The notes: generated from the sequence alone by a model not told the origin. A DNA stretch of 24,136 nt from CAYLMM01 sp964384825 (GCA_964384825.1 CAYLMM010000044.1:1-24136); one strand, 5' to 3'. Numbered from the stretch's first letter, positions 16,162 to 23,824 are shown. Numbers and translations are program-made.

Positions 16162-17019
16162 ATGAACGACGACGAAAAGAAGTATCCGGGTCCGGACGAA
16201 GAGCCCAGCGCCGATCGCGACGGTCATCCCGCGGAAGATCAACCCATGGAATTCGTCAACCGCCTGGATGACTCCGATTTCGACGACGAGCCCGAAATCG
16301 AAACCGCCAAGCCCGAGCCGGCGGCTCCCAAGGTCACGGCCCGCCATCGCGGCGGAACCCGCAGCAAGGATTCCGGTCCCTCGCGCCTGATCCTGATCGT
16401 GGTGCTGGTGGTCATCGCCGCCGCCGCGTTCATCTTCTGGCCGCGCGGCGGCGGCGACATTCCCGAGGGGATCGGCGACAACTACTCGGTCGTGACCGCC
16501 GACACCTCGGCCGCCGACGCGGCGACGCCGGCCCCGCGCAGCGGCGATGTCGACCTGGGCGAGGAAGTCGCCCCGGTGGTGCCGGAGAAGACCGGAGCCG
16601 CGGAGAAGACCGCAGAGGCCGCCGAAGCCATCCCCGACATCGAGCAGCTGCGCAAGGCCGCCGACGAGGCCGAGGCCGGCGCGACCGCGGCCGTCCAGAA
16701 GACCGTGGCCGCAGCCGAGAAGACCGTGGCCGCCGCGGAGAAGACCGTGGCCGGAGCCGCCGCCGTCGCGCCCGGGCCCGAGGGAGACTGGGCCATCCAG
16801 CTGTCCGCCTTCGCCAACCCGGCATCCGCGGACGCCGAGGCGCAGCGCTGGCGGGCGAAGGGTCTGGCGGGCGTCGTCGTGCACCGCGGCGCGAAATCCG
16901 ACGACAAGGCGCCCCACAAGGTGCAGGTCGCCTGTTTCCCGACCCGCGAGGCCGCCGAGGCGTGGCTCGCGACGCATCGCCCCCTGGTGGGCGAGGGACC
17001 GTATCCGGTGCGCCGCTGA
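16162..17019 (+). CDS. Single-pass membrane protein with C-terminal SPOR domain
   Basis: 285 residues with ideal GGAGGTG six bases upstream. Residues 1-73 are a charged, acidic cytoplasmic tail; 75-93 (LILIVVLVVIAAAAFIFW) is one membrane helix; 94-205 is an Ala/Pro/Glu-rich linker; about 207-285 is a SPOR domain (DWAIQLSAFANPASADA... HKVQVACFPTREAAEAWL). SPOR domains bind denuded peptidoglycan at septa, so this is probably an inner-membrane protein with the domain in the periplasm, acting in cell division or wall remodelling (family knowledge). The linker contains three tandem KTVAAAE-like heptads (180-200), which may form a short coiled coil. It is followed 47 bp later by the fabH-like gene; the link between the two is unclear. 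Confidence 0.88.
   Translation: MNDDEKKYPGPDEEPSADRDGHPAEDQPMEFVNRLDDSDFDDEPEIETAKPEPAAPKVTARHRGGTRSKDSGPSRLILIVVLVVIAAAAFIFWPRGGGDIPEGIGDNYSVVTADTSAADAATPAPRSGDVDLGEEVAPVVPEKTGAAEKTAEAAEAIPDIEQLRKAADEAEAGATAAVQKTVAAAEKTVAAAEKTVAGAAAVAPGPEGDWAIQLSAFANPASADAEAQRWRAKGLAGVVVHRGAKSDDKAPHKVQVACFPTREAAEAWLATHRPLVGEGPYPVRR
16699..16761 (+). repeat. Three 21-bp tandem repeats in the SPOR protein linker
   Basis: Three in-frame copies encode KTVAAAE, KTVAAAE and KTVAGAA (residues 180-200). The DNA copies share AAGACCGTGGCCG and differ at few positions, pointing to recent slippage duplication. Confidence 0.75.
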
Positions 17020-17066
17020 CCACGGCGCGCTTCGATTCAGCAGAACCGACACCCGAGGAGCGAGGC

Positions 17067-18059
17067 ATGCCCAAGGCGGCGATCATCGGCACCGGACACT
17101 TCGTGCCCGAGCGCGTGGTGACCAACGAGGAGCTCACCGGTTACATGGACACCTCCGACGAGTGGATCCGTGAACGTTCCGGCATCCGCGAACGCCGCTG
17201 GGTCGAACCGGGCACTCCGGGCATCGGACTGGGCGTCGCGGCGTCGCGCGCCGCGATCGAGGATGCGGGGATCGAAAAGGACGAGATCGAACTGATCCTC
17301 TACGCCACCCTGAATCCCGATTACACCTTCCCAGGCAACGGCGTGCTGCTGCAGAAGGAGCTCGGGCTGCCGCACGTCGGCGCGATGGACATCCGCAACC
17401 AGTGCACGGGCTTCGTCTACGGCCTGGCCGTCGCCGACGCCTTCATCCGCGCGGGCATGTACCGGACGATCCTGCTGGTGGGAGCCGAGATCCACTCCAA
17501 CGCCCTGGATCTCACCACCCGCGGACGCGAGGTCTCGGTGCTGTTCGGCGACGGAGCGGGCGCGGTGGTCGTCCGCGCCGAAGAGGGCGAGCGGGGCGTG
17601 ATCGCTTCCTGCCTGCACAGCCAGGGCGAACACGCCGAGGTGCTGTCGATCGAGCTGCCCAACTCGATGGTTCCCGGCCGCATCACCCACGAGCAGCTGG
17701 ACGAGGGCCGCCACTTCCCCCGCATGGAGGGGCGGACGGTCTTCAAGCACGCCATCGTGCGCTTCTGCGAGGCGATCCGCGAGGTTCTGGAAATGGGCGG
17801 GGCGACCATCGACGACGTGGCGCTGCTGGTGCCGCATCAGGCCAACCAGCGCATCACCGAGATGGTGGCCAAGAGGATGGGCGTGCCGATGGAGCGGGTG
17901 ATGTCGAACATCCACAAGTACGGCAACACGACCGCCGCGACGATCCCGATCTGCCTCGCCGAAGCCTCGCGCGACCGGCGCCTCGCGGCCGGCGACCTGG
18001 TGGTCACCGTGGCCTTCGGCTCGGGGTTCACCTGGGGGGCGAATCTGATCCGCTGGTAG
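17067..18059 (+). CDS. fabH: Beta-ketoacyl-ACP synthase III family enzyme
   Basis: 330 residues. ATG 17067 has GAGGAG six bases upstream. The thiolase-fold catalytic triad is intact: Cys113 (NQCTGFVYG), His257 (VPHQANQR) and Asn287 (KYGNTTAA); the 30-residue His-Asn spacing equals that of E. coli FabH. The Cys-His distance is about 12 longer than in E. coli because of an insertion near 195-220 (ELPNSMVPGRITHEQ). FabH starts fatty-acid synthesis by condensing acetyl-CoA or a branched acyl-CoA with malonyl-ACP. Because other fab genes are absent here and the insertion changes the acyl pocket region, a second, specialised KAS III (longer or branched primer, or secondary metabolite) is possible. 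It ends just before the convergent rex gene. Confidence 0.9.
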   Translation: MPKAAIIGTGHFVPERVVTNEELTGYMDTSDEWIRERSGIRERRWVEPGTPGIGLGVAASRAAIEDAGIEKDEIELILYATLNPDYTFPGNGVLLQKELGLPHVGAMDIRNQCTGFVYGLAVADAFIRAGMYRTILLVGAEIHSNALDLTTRGREVSVLFGDGAGAVVVRAEEGERGVIASCLHSQGEHAEVLSIELPNSMVPGRITHEQLDEGRHFPRMEGRTVFKHAIVRFCEAIREVLEMGGATIDDVALLVPHQANQRITEMVAKRMGVPMERVMSNIHKYGNTTAATIPICLAEASRDRRLAAGDLVVTVAFGSGFTWGANLIRW

Positions 18060-18078
18060 GATCGGGCCGCAAAGGAAA

Positions 18079-18098
18079 GGGCGCCCGCGAAGGCGCCC
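18079..18098 (-). terminator. Intergenic hairpin between fabH and rex
   Basis: GGGCGCC (18079-18085) and GGCGCCC (18092-18098) form a 7-bp stem with loop CGCGAA. Read on the minus strand it is followed by a T-rich tail (CTTTCCTTT), fitting a terminator for rex. On the plus strand no T-run follows. Confidence 0.5.
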
Positions 18099-18119
18099 GG
18101 AATTCCGCTGGAAAGGCGA

Positions 18120-18154
18120 GGGGACGGGCCTAGAGCTCGTCCCCTTCATTTTTT
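18120..18154 (+). terminator. Rho-independent terminator of the fabH transcript, inside the 3' end of rex
   Basis: GGGGACG (18120-18126) pairs with CGTCCCC (18138-18144) over an 11-nt loop, directly followed by TTCATTTTTT (18145-18154). The element overlaps the stop and last codons of rex on the other strand. Confidence 0.6.
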
Positions 18155-18876
18155 CCGCCGTCGAGGGAAGACGGGATCAGGACGTCTTCCTCGCCGCCCA
18201 GCCGCTTGGTCTTGAAGCTCAGGCACATCAGGCCCACGGCCAACCGCTCGTTGCGGACGATGACCGAATCCCGCGGCACCTTGATGTCGGTGGGCGTGAA
18301 GTTCCAGAGCCCGGTCACCCCGGCGGCGACCAGCCGGTCGGTCACTTCCTGGGCCACCTGCACCGGGACGGTCAGGATGCCAACCCGCGCCTTCTTCTCG
18401 CGGATGACCCGTTCGAGCTCCGAGAGCGGGCTGATCTCGACGCCCCGGATCGAAAGCCCGACCAGCTTGGGATTCACATCGAAGATTCCGGCCAGGGGGA
18501 AACCCTGGCGTTCGAAATTATAGTAGTTCGCCAGGGCCTGTCCGAGGTGTCCCGCGCCGATGATCACCACCGGCACCGGTTCGTTGATGCCGATGATCTC
18601 TTCGAGCGCCGGCACCAGCTTGTCCACCTGATAGGGGCGGCCCGGCTTGCTGAAACCGCCGAAATAGTGGAAATCATGCCTCAACTGGCTGGCCTTGATG
18701 TCGAGCGACATCGCCAACTGACGTGAAGACACCTCTTTGACGCCCGCCTGCTGCAAAAGGATCAACTTGTCCAGATATAGGGGCAGCCGGCGGATCGTGG
18801 CGTCGGGAACCCGGAACTTCACGCCCTTGTTGTCGATGATCTTCAATGCTTTCTCCCCTTGGGCGACGCTCCGCAT
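18130..18876 (-). CDS. rex: Redox-sensing transcriptional repressor Rex
   Basis: Up to 248 residues. The N-terminal winged helix (about 24-90) starts with ATIRRLPLYLDKL and contains SSRQLAMSLDIKASQLRHDFHYFG, the Rex DNA-binding signature. A Rossmann domain follows with VIIGAGHLGQAL (104-115), binding NADH/NAD+. NWFTP-like NFTPTDIKVP (192-201) matches the conserved Rex segment near the C-terminus. Rex represses fermentation and respiration genes until NADH rises. The ATG at 18876 lacks a clear ribosome site, whereas an in-frame TTG at 18846 (residue 11) has GGGGAG about six bases upstream; the shorter 238-residue form may be real. The Asp/Glu-rich tail after 225 is variable. A Rex-like site lies in its own leader. 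Confidence 0.92.
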   Translation of the reverse strand: MRSVAQGEKALKIIDNKGVKFRVPDATIRRLPLYLDKLILLQQAGVKEVSSRQLAMSLDIKASQLRHDFHYFGGFSKPGRPYQVDKLVPALEEIIGINEPVPVVIIGAGHLGQALANYYNFERQGFPLAGIFDVNPKLVGLSIRGVEISPLSELERVIREKKARVGILTVPVQVAQEVTDRLVAAGVTGLWNFTPTDIKVPRDSVIVRNERLAVGLMCLSFKTKRLGGEEDVLIPSSLDGGKNEGDEL

Positions 18877-18895
18877 AGTGGATACGCGGATTCAA

Positions 18896-18932
18896 ATGTT
18901 ACCGATTTCACAGAAGCAGAGTAATTATAACA
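18896..18932 (-). promoter_or_regulatory. rex promoter (extended -10) and probable Rex operator
   Basis: Minus strand TGTTATAAT (18932-18924) is an extended -10 box. A TTGACG lies 11 bp upstream, too close for a normal -35. Immediately after the expected start, 18913-18896 reads CTGTGAAATCGGTAACAT, an 18-bp imperfect dyad like the Rex consensus TTGTGAA-N4-TTCACAA/TTAACAA (6/7 and 5/7 arm matches, by eye). This suggests autorepression. From 18933 to 19119 I see no gene and only a weak candidate promoter for gatE (TGGACG 19009, CATATT 19032). Confidence 0.5.
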
Positions 18933-19119
18933 ACCTCCCGCGTCAAGCCGGTCGAAGTCAAAAATCGAAAATCAACGACCGGGACCGGGCCCGGAGGCAA
19001 AATGTGGCTGGACGACGTGTTCACCGCCTCGCATATTTCGCCCCAGAGCGCGCCTTCCCGCCCGGATGGGATCGTGTTTCCCTCCCGGGCGTTTCATTGT
19101 GTTTCCAATCAGGATGCGG

Positions 19120-21039
19120 ATGATGAACGACAAGACCGGGATCCATCCCCACCTCGTCGGCCCTCTGCCTGTCTACGGTTCCTGGACCCCCGAGGACTAC
19201 GCGGATCTGGGGCTGATGGTCGGCCTCGAGATCCACCAGCAGTTGCTGACCGACCACAAGCTCTTCTGCCGCTGCCCGGCCGGCCGCTACACCGACGAGC
19301 ACGACGCCGAAATCCTGCGCCACATGCGCCCCACCCTTTCGGAGATGGGCGAATACGACGGCACGGCGCTGATGGAGTTCAAGACGCGCAAGCAGATCAT
19401 CTATCTGCTGAAGAACGAGTCGGTCTGCACCTACGACATGGACGACGCCCCGCCCTTCGAGCTGAACCGCCAGGCGCTCGACCGGGCCATCGCCATCTCC
19501 CTGATGATGGGGATGAAGGTCGTCGACGAGATCCACATCGCGCGCAAGCAGTACCTCGACGGCAGCATCCCGACCGGATTCCAGCGCACCGCCATCGTGG
19601 CGATCGACGGCGAGGTGCCCTTCGACGGCCGCACCGTCCACATCCGCCAGCTGTCGATCGAGGAGGATTCCTGCCGCGAGGTCAGCGACCAGGGCCACGA
19701 CCGCGTCTACCGGACCGACCGCCTGGGCACGCCGCTGATCGAGACGGTCACCGATCCCGAGATGACCACGCCCGAGGAGGCGGAGGCGGTCGGCCAGGTG
19801 CTGCGCCGCATGGTCCGCATCACCGGCCTGGTCCGCACCGGTTCGGGCGCCGCCCGCCAGGACGTCAACGTCTCGGTGGCCGGCGGCCTGCGGATCGAGA
19901 TCAAGGGCGTATCGAGCCTCAAGGCCATCCCCCGCCTGGTGCACAACGAGGGGCTGCGGCAGCGCTCGCTGCTGGCCATCCGCGAGGTCCTGCGCGAGCG
20001 GGGCGTGACCGCCGACGACATCGCCGATCTCTCGCAGGACGTCACCGCCGCGGTGACGGGCACCAACCTGAATTTCCTGAAGGAAGCCCTGGCGGACGGA
20101 GCGGTCGTGCGGGCGGTGCCGCTGCCCGGCTTCGACGGCCTGCTGCGGGCCCCGACCCAGCCGCACACGACCTTCCTGAAGGAGATCTCCGACCGGGTGC
20201 GCGTGATCGCCTGCCTGGACACCCTGCCCAACCTGATCTGCTCCACCGGCGAGGGTCAGACGCTTTCGAGCGCGGAATGGGAGAAGATCTTCAAGACCTG
20301 CGACGCCGACCCCTCGACCCCGGTCATCCTGGTCTGGGGATCGCAGCGGGATGTCGCGACGGCCGTGGGCGAGATCCTGACCCGGGCCCGCGAGGCGACC
20401 ATCGGCGTGCCCGAGGAGACCCGCCAAGCGCTGCCCGACGGCACCAACGGCTTCGAGCGCGTCCTGCCCGGCCCGAACCGCATGTATCCGGACACCGACC
20501 TGCCGCCGGTTGTCCTGGACCGCGAGCACATCGAGAACATCCAGAAATCCCTGCCGCAGCCCCAGTGGGAACGGCTGGACCGGCTGCGCGAGATGGGCGT
20601 CGGCGAGGATCTCGCCCGCCGGCTCTGCATCCACGCGGCCTACCCCCTGTTCGCGCGGCTGGCCGACCGCCTGGCCGCCGGCGGCCCGCTGTCGCCGACC
20701 GGCCTGGCCTCGATGCTGCTCGACCGTTCGCTGCCGCGGCCGATCGGGGTCAACGCCGCCGGCGAGTGGTGGGACGCCCAGATCGACCGGATCAACCGGG
20801 GCGAGGTGCTGCCCGAGGCGGTCTGGTGGTGCGAATCCGAACCGGCGGCCGCCGCGAGCGACGACGCCTCGCGCGCCGCGTTCGACCAGGCCGTCGCCGC
20901 GATCGGCGGCGACCCGAAGTCGCTGCCCGGCGACGGGAAGAAACGAGAGCGGGCCGCGATGGGCGCGATCATGACCGGCCTCAGGGGCAAGGTTCCCGGA
21001 CGCCTCGTCCGGCAGTGGGTGAAGGAGGCGCAGCTGTGA
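19120..21039 (+). CDS. gatE: Archaeal-type Glu-tRNA(Gln) amidotransferase subunit E
   Basis: 639 residues from ATG 19120; in-frame ATGs also occur at 19066, 19114 and 19123, and AGGA at 19111-19114 favours 19120 or 19123. The GatB/E cradle domain covers about 28-330: GLMVGLEIHQQL (31-42), HKLFCRCP (46-53), LDGSIPTGFQRTAIVA (146-161), RLGTPLIE (201-208), QDVNVSV (247-253). Residues about 335-430 are the GAD insert (FDGLLRAPTQPHTTFLKEIS...), which distinguishes GatE from GatB. About 470-639 is the helical plus YqeY-like tRNA-binding tail. GatE phosphorylates Glu on tRNA(Gln) and transamidates it using ammonia from GatD. This subunit is known from archaea; the neighbours here are bacterial. The length is normal for GatE and no frame damage is seen. 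Confidence 0.95.
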   Translation: MMNDKTGIHPHLVGPLPVYGSWTPEDYADLGLMVGLEIHQQLLTDHKLFCRCPAGRYTDEHDAEILRHMRPTLSEMGEYDGTALMEFKTRKQIIYLLKNESVCTYDMDDAPPFELNRQALDRAIAISLMMGMKVVDEIHIARKQYLDGSIPTGFQRTAIVAIDGEVPFDGRTVHIRQLSIEEDSCREVSDQGHDRVYRTDRLGTPLIETVTDPEMTTPEEAEAVGQVLRRMVRITGLVRTGSGAARQDVNVSVAGGLRIEIKGVSSLKAIPRLVHNEGLRQRSLLAIREVLRERGVTADDIADLSQDVTAAVTGTNLNFLKEALADGAVVRAVPLPGFDGLLRAPTQPHTTFLKEISDRVRVIACLDTLPNLICSTGEGQTLSSAEWEKIFKTCDADPSTPVILVWGSQRDVATAVGEILTRAREATIGVPEETRQALPDGTNGFERVLPGPNRMYPDTDLPPVVLDREHIENIQKSLPQPQWERLDRLREMGVGEDLARRLCIHAAYPLFARLADRLAAGGPLSPTGLASMLLDRSLPRPIGVNAAGEWWDAQIDRINRGEVLPEAVWWCESEPAAAASDDASRAAFDQAVAAIGGDPKSLPGDGKKRERAAMGAIMTGLRGKVPGRLVRQWVKEAQL

Positions 21040-22418
21040 GCGACACCTACAAGGGATACCGCGAGCCGACGCTGTCGGTGCTGAAGAACTACGAGGCCGC
21101 GGTCTGGAGCGAGGTCGTGGTCCACACCGACCGCGGCGAGTTCTCCGGCATCATCCTGCCCCGCAGCGAGACCGCCGACGCCGACCACATCGTGCTGAAA
21201 ATGATCACCGGCTACAACGTCGGGCTGCGCTACGACTCGGTCACGGGCATCGAGGTGGGCGGTTCGAAGGAAGCCAACTACAAGATCCCCGAGCAGGAAT
21301 TCCCCCACGACCCGGGCAAGCCGCGGGTGAAGCTCTTCGGCACCGGCGGGACGATCGCCTCGCGCCTGGACTACCGCACCGGCGCGGTGATCCCGGCCTT
21401 CTCCCCGGGCGAGCTCTACGGTTCGGTGCCCGAGCTGGCCGACGTCTGCAATCTGGAGACCGAGAAGCTCTACGGCGTGTTCAGCGAGAACATGGGCCCC
21501 GAGCAGTGGCAGGGCCTGGCCGAGGCCATCGGCCGCGAGATCGAGAAGGGCGTCGCGGGGATCGTGGTCGGCCACGGCACCGACACGATGCACCACACCG
21601 CCGCGGCCCTGTCGTTCATGGTCCAGGATTCGCCGGTGCCGATCGTGATGGTCGGCAGCCAGCGATCGAGCGACCGTCCGAGCTCCGACGCCGCGATCAA
21701 CCTGATCAACTCGACCCGGACGGCCGCCTGCAGCGACATCGCCGAGGTCATGGTCTGCATGTTCGGCCCCACCAGCGACCAGTACGGCCTGCTGCACCGG
21801 GGCACCCGGGTGCGCAAGATGCATTCGAGCTACCGCTCGACCTTCCGCACGCTGAGCGACATCCCGCTGGGCAAGGTCGACGCCGACGGCGTCAGCCCCT
21901 TCCGCGACGACTACAACCACCGCCGCGAAGACAACATCGTGAAGATCAACCCCGCCTTCGACGACCGCGTGGCGATCGTCTACTACTATCCCAACATGAA
22001 GCCCGACGTCATCGATTCGCTGGTCGACAACGGCTACAAGGGGATCATCATCGCGGGCACCGGCCTGGGCCACGTGAACCGGCCCCTCTACCCCGCGCTG
22101 AAGCGGGCCCACGAGGCTGGCGTGCACATGTTCATGACCGTCCAGACCCTCTGGGGCTACGTGCAGATGTACGTCTACGAGACCGGACGCGAGATCATGG
22201 AGCTGGGCGTCGTCCCGGCCGCCAACATGCTGCCGGAAGTGGCCTACGTGAAGCTGGGCTGGGCGCTGGGCCAGTCGCAGGATCCCGAGCGGGTCAAGGA
22301 GATCATGCTCTCGCCGGTCAACGGCGAGATCACCGATCGCGAGCCGCACAACGGGTACCTGGTGCTGCAGGGGGGGATTCCGGAAGTGGACGAGTTCATC
22401 TCGCAGTACTGGAAATAG
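21036..22418 (+). CDS. gatD: Archaeal-type Glu-tRNA(Gln) amidotransferase subunit D (asparaginase-like)
   Basis: 460 residues. The GTG start at 21036 overlaps the gatE stop (GTGA) and follows a full AAGGAGG seven bases upstream, so the two are translationally coupled. Residues about 1-85 form the GatD-specific N-terminal beta domain (VVVHTDRGEFSGIILP). Residues 95-455 are a type I L-asparaginase domain: FGTGGTIASR with Thr106, GHGTDTMHHTA with Thr182 and Asp183, and RVRKMHSS with Lys261. They correspond to Thr101, Thr177, Asp178 and Lys254 of the Methanothermobacter enzyme as I recall them. The N-terminal domain and the gatE linkage separate it from ordinary asparaginases AnsA/AnsB. GatD releases ammonia from glutamine or asparagine and channels it to GatE. 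Confidence 0.95.
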   Translation: MSDTYKGYREPTLSVLKNYEAAVWSEVVVHTDRGEFSGIILPRSETADADHIVLKMITGYNVGLRYDSVTGIEVGGSKEANYKIPEQEFPHDPGKPRVKLFGTGGTIASRLDYRTGAVIPAFSPGELYGSVPELADVCNLETEKLYGVFSENMGPEQWQGLAEAIGREIEKGVAGIVVGHGTDTMHHTAAALSFMVQDSPVPIVMVGSQRSSDRPSSDAAINLINSTRTAACSDIAEVMVCMFGPTSDQYGLLHRGTRVRKMHSSYRSTFRTLSDIPLGKVDADGVSPFRDDYNHRREDNIVKINPAFDDRVAIVYYYPNMKPDVIDSLVDNGYKGIIIAGTGLGHVNRPLYPALKRAHEAGVHMFMTVQTLWGYVQMYVYETGREIMELGVVPAANMLPEVAYVKLGWALGQSQDPERVKEIMLSPVNGEITDREPHNGYLVLQGGIPEVDEFISQYWK

Positions 22419-22453
22419 CTCCGGCGCGGAAAATCTGAAGATAACGTGGGAGG

Positions 22454-22598
22454 GGCGGCTGGAGCGATGCCCCTCTCCCTGAAGGCCGGCGGGGCCGCAC
22501 ATCGTGTGCGGCCCCGCCTTGGCGTTCCGGCCCTTCCGCCGTCCTGGCTCCAGGGCCTCCACGACACCTTCAGGGAGAGGGGCATCGCTCCAGCCGCC
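22454..22598. repeat. Perfect 32-bp inverted repeat flanking an 81-bp core
   Basis: 22454-22485 (beginning GGCGGCTGGAGCGATG) is the exact reverse complement of 22567-22598 (ending ATCGCTCCAGCCGCC). The 81-bp core contains its own 14-bp perfect hairpin at 22488-22518. The unit fills most of the 192-bp gap between the convergent gatD and thioesterase genes. No target-site duplication is evident at its ends and no transposase is nearby. It could be a large bidirectional terminator/cruciform, a MITE or REP-like element, or a structured RNA. Confidence 0.9.
22488..22518. terminator. GC-rich 14-bp hairpin in the gatD-thioesterase gap
   Basis: GGCGGGGCCGCACA (22488-22501) and TGTGCGGCCCCGCC (22505-22518) are perfectly complementary around a TCG loop. 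The stem is very strong and lies between convergent genes, fitting a bidirectional terminator, but only TT follows on the plus strand and no clear T-run on the minus strand. Confidence 0.55.
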
Positions 22599-22610
22599 TC
22601 GCAAGCTTCG

Positions 22611-23381
22611 TCAGGGTTTTTGCGGGGGCTTTGTCCAGGTGGATTTCATTCTCGCGAGTTCCTTGCCGTCGCCGACTCTTCGAACCTGGCGGCGGAGGAC
22701 GGTTTCGCCTTCCTCTTCGACCCGGTCGCTGACCGATTCGATCTCGTCGCCGTAGAAGCTTTCGGCCTTGAAGGAGACTTCGACGTCGGCCAGGTGCAGG
22801 GTCCGCCACGTTTCCGTCGGGACGGTCTCGAGCATCCACACGACGTAGTTGACGTTGTTGACGTGGCGGTTCGGGTCCATGTCGCTGAGCCGGACCGAGT
22901 ATTCGCGCCGGTACTGCTCGGCGGCGGGTTCGGCCAGCCTGGGGAAGGCGTCGGGCAGGGCCCGGACCTCGTTCAGGGGCATGGCGCCGATCACGTCCAG
23001 GTCGGCCACCGCGCTGCGGCTCTTCAGGTCGATGATCAGCCAGGAGCTGGTGGCCACGCCGACCCGGCCGCCCTTGGCGTCGCGCAGCAGGAAATCGCGG
23101 ACCGCGAAGCGGCCCTGGACAGCCGAGGGCCAGGTCGCGACGGTCACCTGCTCCCGCCAGGCGGGATAACGATCCATCTTCAGATGGATGCGCGAGACGA
23201 CCCAGGTCAGGCCGCGGGGAATCAGCTGGTCGACGGCGCAGCCCATCGCCGCGGAATGGTTGCTGGCCGCCTCCTGCAGAAAATTGAAGACCGTCTGCGG
23301 CGAAACCCGCAGCAGCGGGTCGATCTGGAAGGTTCGGACGGGAAACGTCTCGCGCCAGACGGGGTTGGTCGCGGTGGGCAT
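22611..23381 (-). CDS. Acyl-ACP thioesterase, FatA type
   Basis: 256 residues, the usual length of bacterial FatA-type enzymes. Two hot-dog domains: about 8-150, with VFNFLQEAASNHSAAMG (31-47) and TSSWLIIDLKSRS (111-123), and about 155-250, with the family motif DMDPNRHVNNVNYVVWMLE (167-185) carrying the catalytic-region Asp/Asn/His residues. The enzyme cleaves acyl-ACP to release free fatty acids in the cytoplasm. GAGGAGAG lies about 8 bases before ATG 23381. A TATAAT at 23485-23480 (minus) is a likely promoter; it faces the divergent arsR gene and shares that gene's operator region. Its coding partner in lipid metabolism in this window would be the fabH-like gene, not adjacent. It could instead act on other acyl thioesters. 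Confidence 0.9.
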   Translation of the reverse strand: MPTATNPVWRETFPVRTFQIDPLLRVSPQTVFNFLQEAASNHSAAMGCAVDQLIPRGLTWVVSRIHLKMDRYPAWREQVTVATWPSAVQGRFAVRDFLLRDAKGGRVGVATSSWLIIDLKSRSAVADLDVIGAMPLNEVRALPDAFPRLAEPAAEQYRREYSVRLSDMDPNRHVNNVNYVVWMLETVPTETWRTLHLADVEVSFKAESFYGDEIESVSDRVEEEGETVLRRQVRRVGDGKELARMKSTWTKPPQKP

Positions 23382-23479
23382 GCGGTTGACTCTCCTCGAT
23401 ATGGTGCTCCCCAGCCCATGAATTCCAATGGTAACGGCCGCACCCGGCCGGCGAAAGGCGGAATCCGCGGCGAGTCCGA

Positions 23480-23515
23480 ATTATAGTTTGCTTTTTGGCC
23501 AATAAGCCATATGAT
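23480..23515. promoter_or_regulatory. Divergent arsR/thioesterase promoters with a shared dyad operator
   Basis: Plus strand: TTGCTT (23488-23493), 16 bp, TATGAT (23510-23515), reading into arsR. The spacer is filled by TTGGC-CAATAA-GCCAT (23495-23510), an inverted repeat with one mismatch. Minus strand: TATAAT (23485-23480) with a weak TGGCTT (23509-23504) 18 bp upstream, reading into the thioesterase gene; the dyad covers that -35. A nearly identical dyad lies before the downstream permease. Confidence 0.55.
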
Positions 23516-23533
23516 TGCCGGGAGGTGATGACG

Positions 23534-23824
23534 ATGCAGACCAGATCCGTCTACAAGAGGCAGGCCCAGGTGCTCAAGGCCCTGGCCAACGAATCCCGGC
23601 TGATGATCGTGGACCGGCTGGCCGCCGGCGAATGCTCGGCCGGCGAGCTGACGCGTCTGGTGGGCAGCGACCAGTCCACCGTCTCGAAGCATCTGTCGGT
23701 GCTGCGCGGCCACGGGATCGTGGAGGACCGCCGCGACGGCAATTCGGTCATCTACCGTCTGCTGACCCCCTGCGTGCTGGATTTCTTCTCCTGCGCGCGC
23801 CGGGTCCTGGACGACAGGCTCTGA
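23534..23824 (+). CDS. ArsR-family metal-responsive repressor
   Basis: 96 residues from ATG 23534, chosen because GGAGGTGA (23521-23528) is correctly spaced; an in-frame ATG at 23528 lies inside that site, and an extension to TTG 23495 would start within the promoter. The winged helix spans about 8-80: LKALANESRLMIVDRL (11-26), recognition helix DQSTVSKHLSVLRGHG (46-61), wing VEDRRDGNSVIYRL. The C-terminus has TPCVLDFFSC, two Cys six residues apart, typical of ArsR proteins linked to COG0701 permeases and probably the thiol sensor together with Cys34 (GECSAGE). The inducer is likely a soft metal or metalloid such as arsenic; redox sensing is possible. It is followed by the permease 64 bp later. 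Confidence 0.92.
   Translation: MQTRSVYKRQAQVLKALANESRLMIVDRLAAGECSAGELTRLVGSDQSTVSKHLSVLRGHGIVEDRRDGNSVIYRLLTPCVLDFFSCARRVLDDRL

Noticed and set aside
18961..19119. A riboswitch or T-box in the gatE leader.
   Set aside because: Only a short GC palindrome (CCGGGCCCGG) is visible; no specifier-like or aptamer-like conserved elements could be recognised.
19002..21035. Upstream extension of the gatD frame through the gatE region.
   Set aside because: The added residues are Arg/Pro-rich shadow of gatE; GTG at 21036 with AAGGAGG upstream and the gatE stop overlap define the start.
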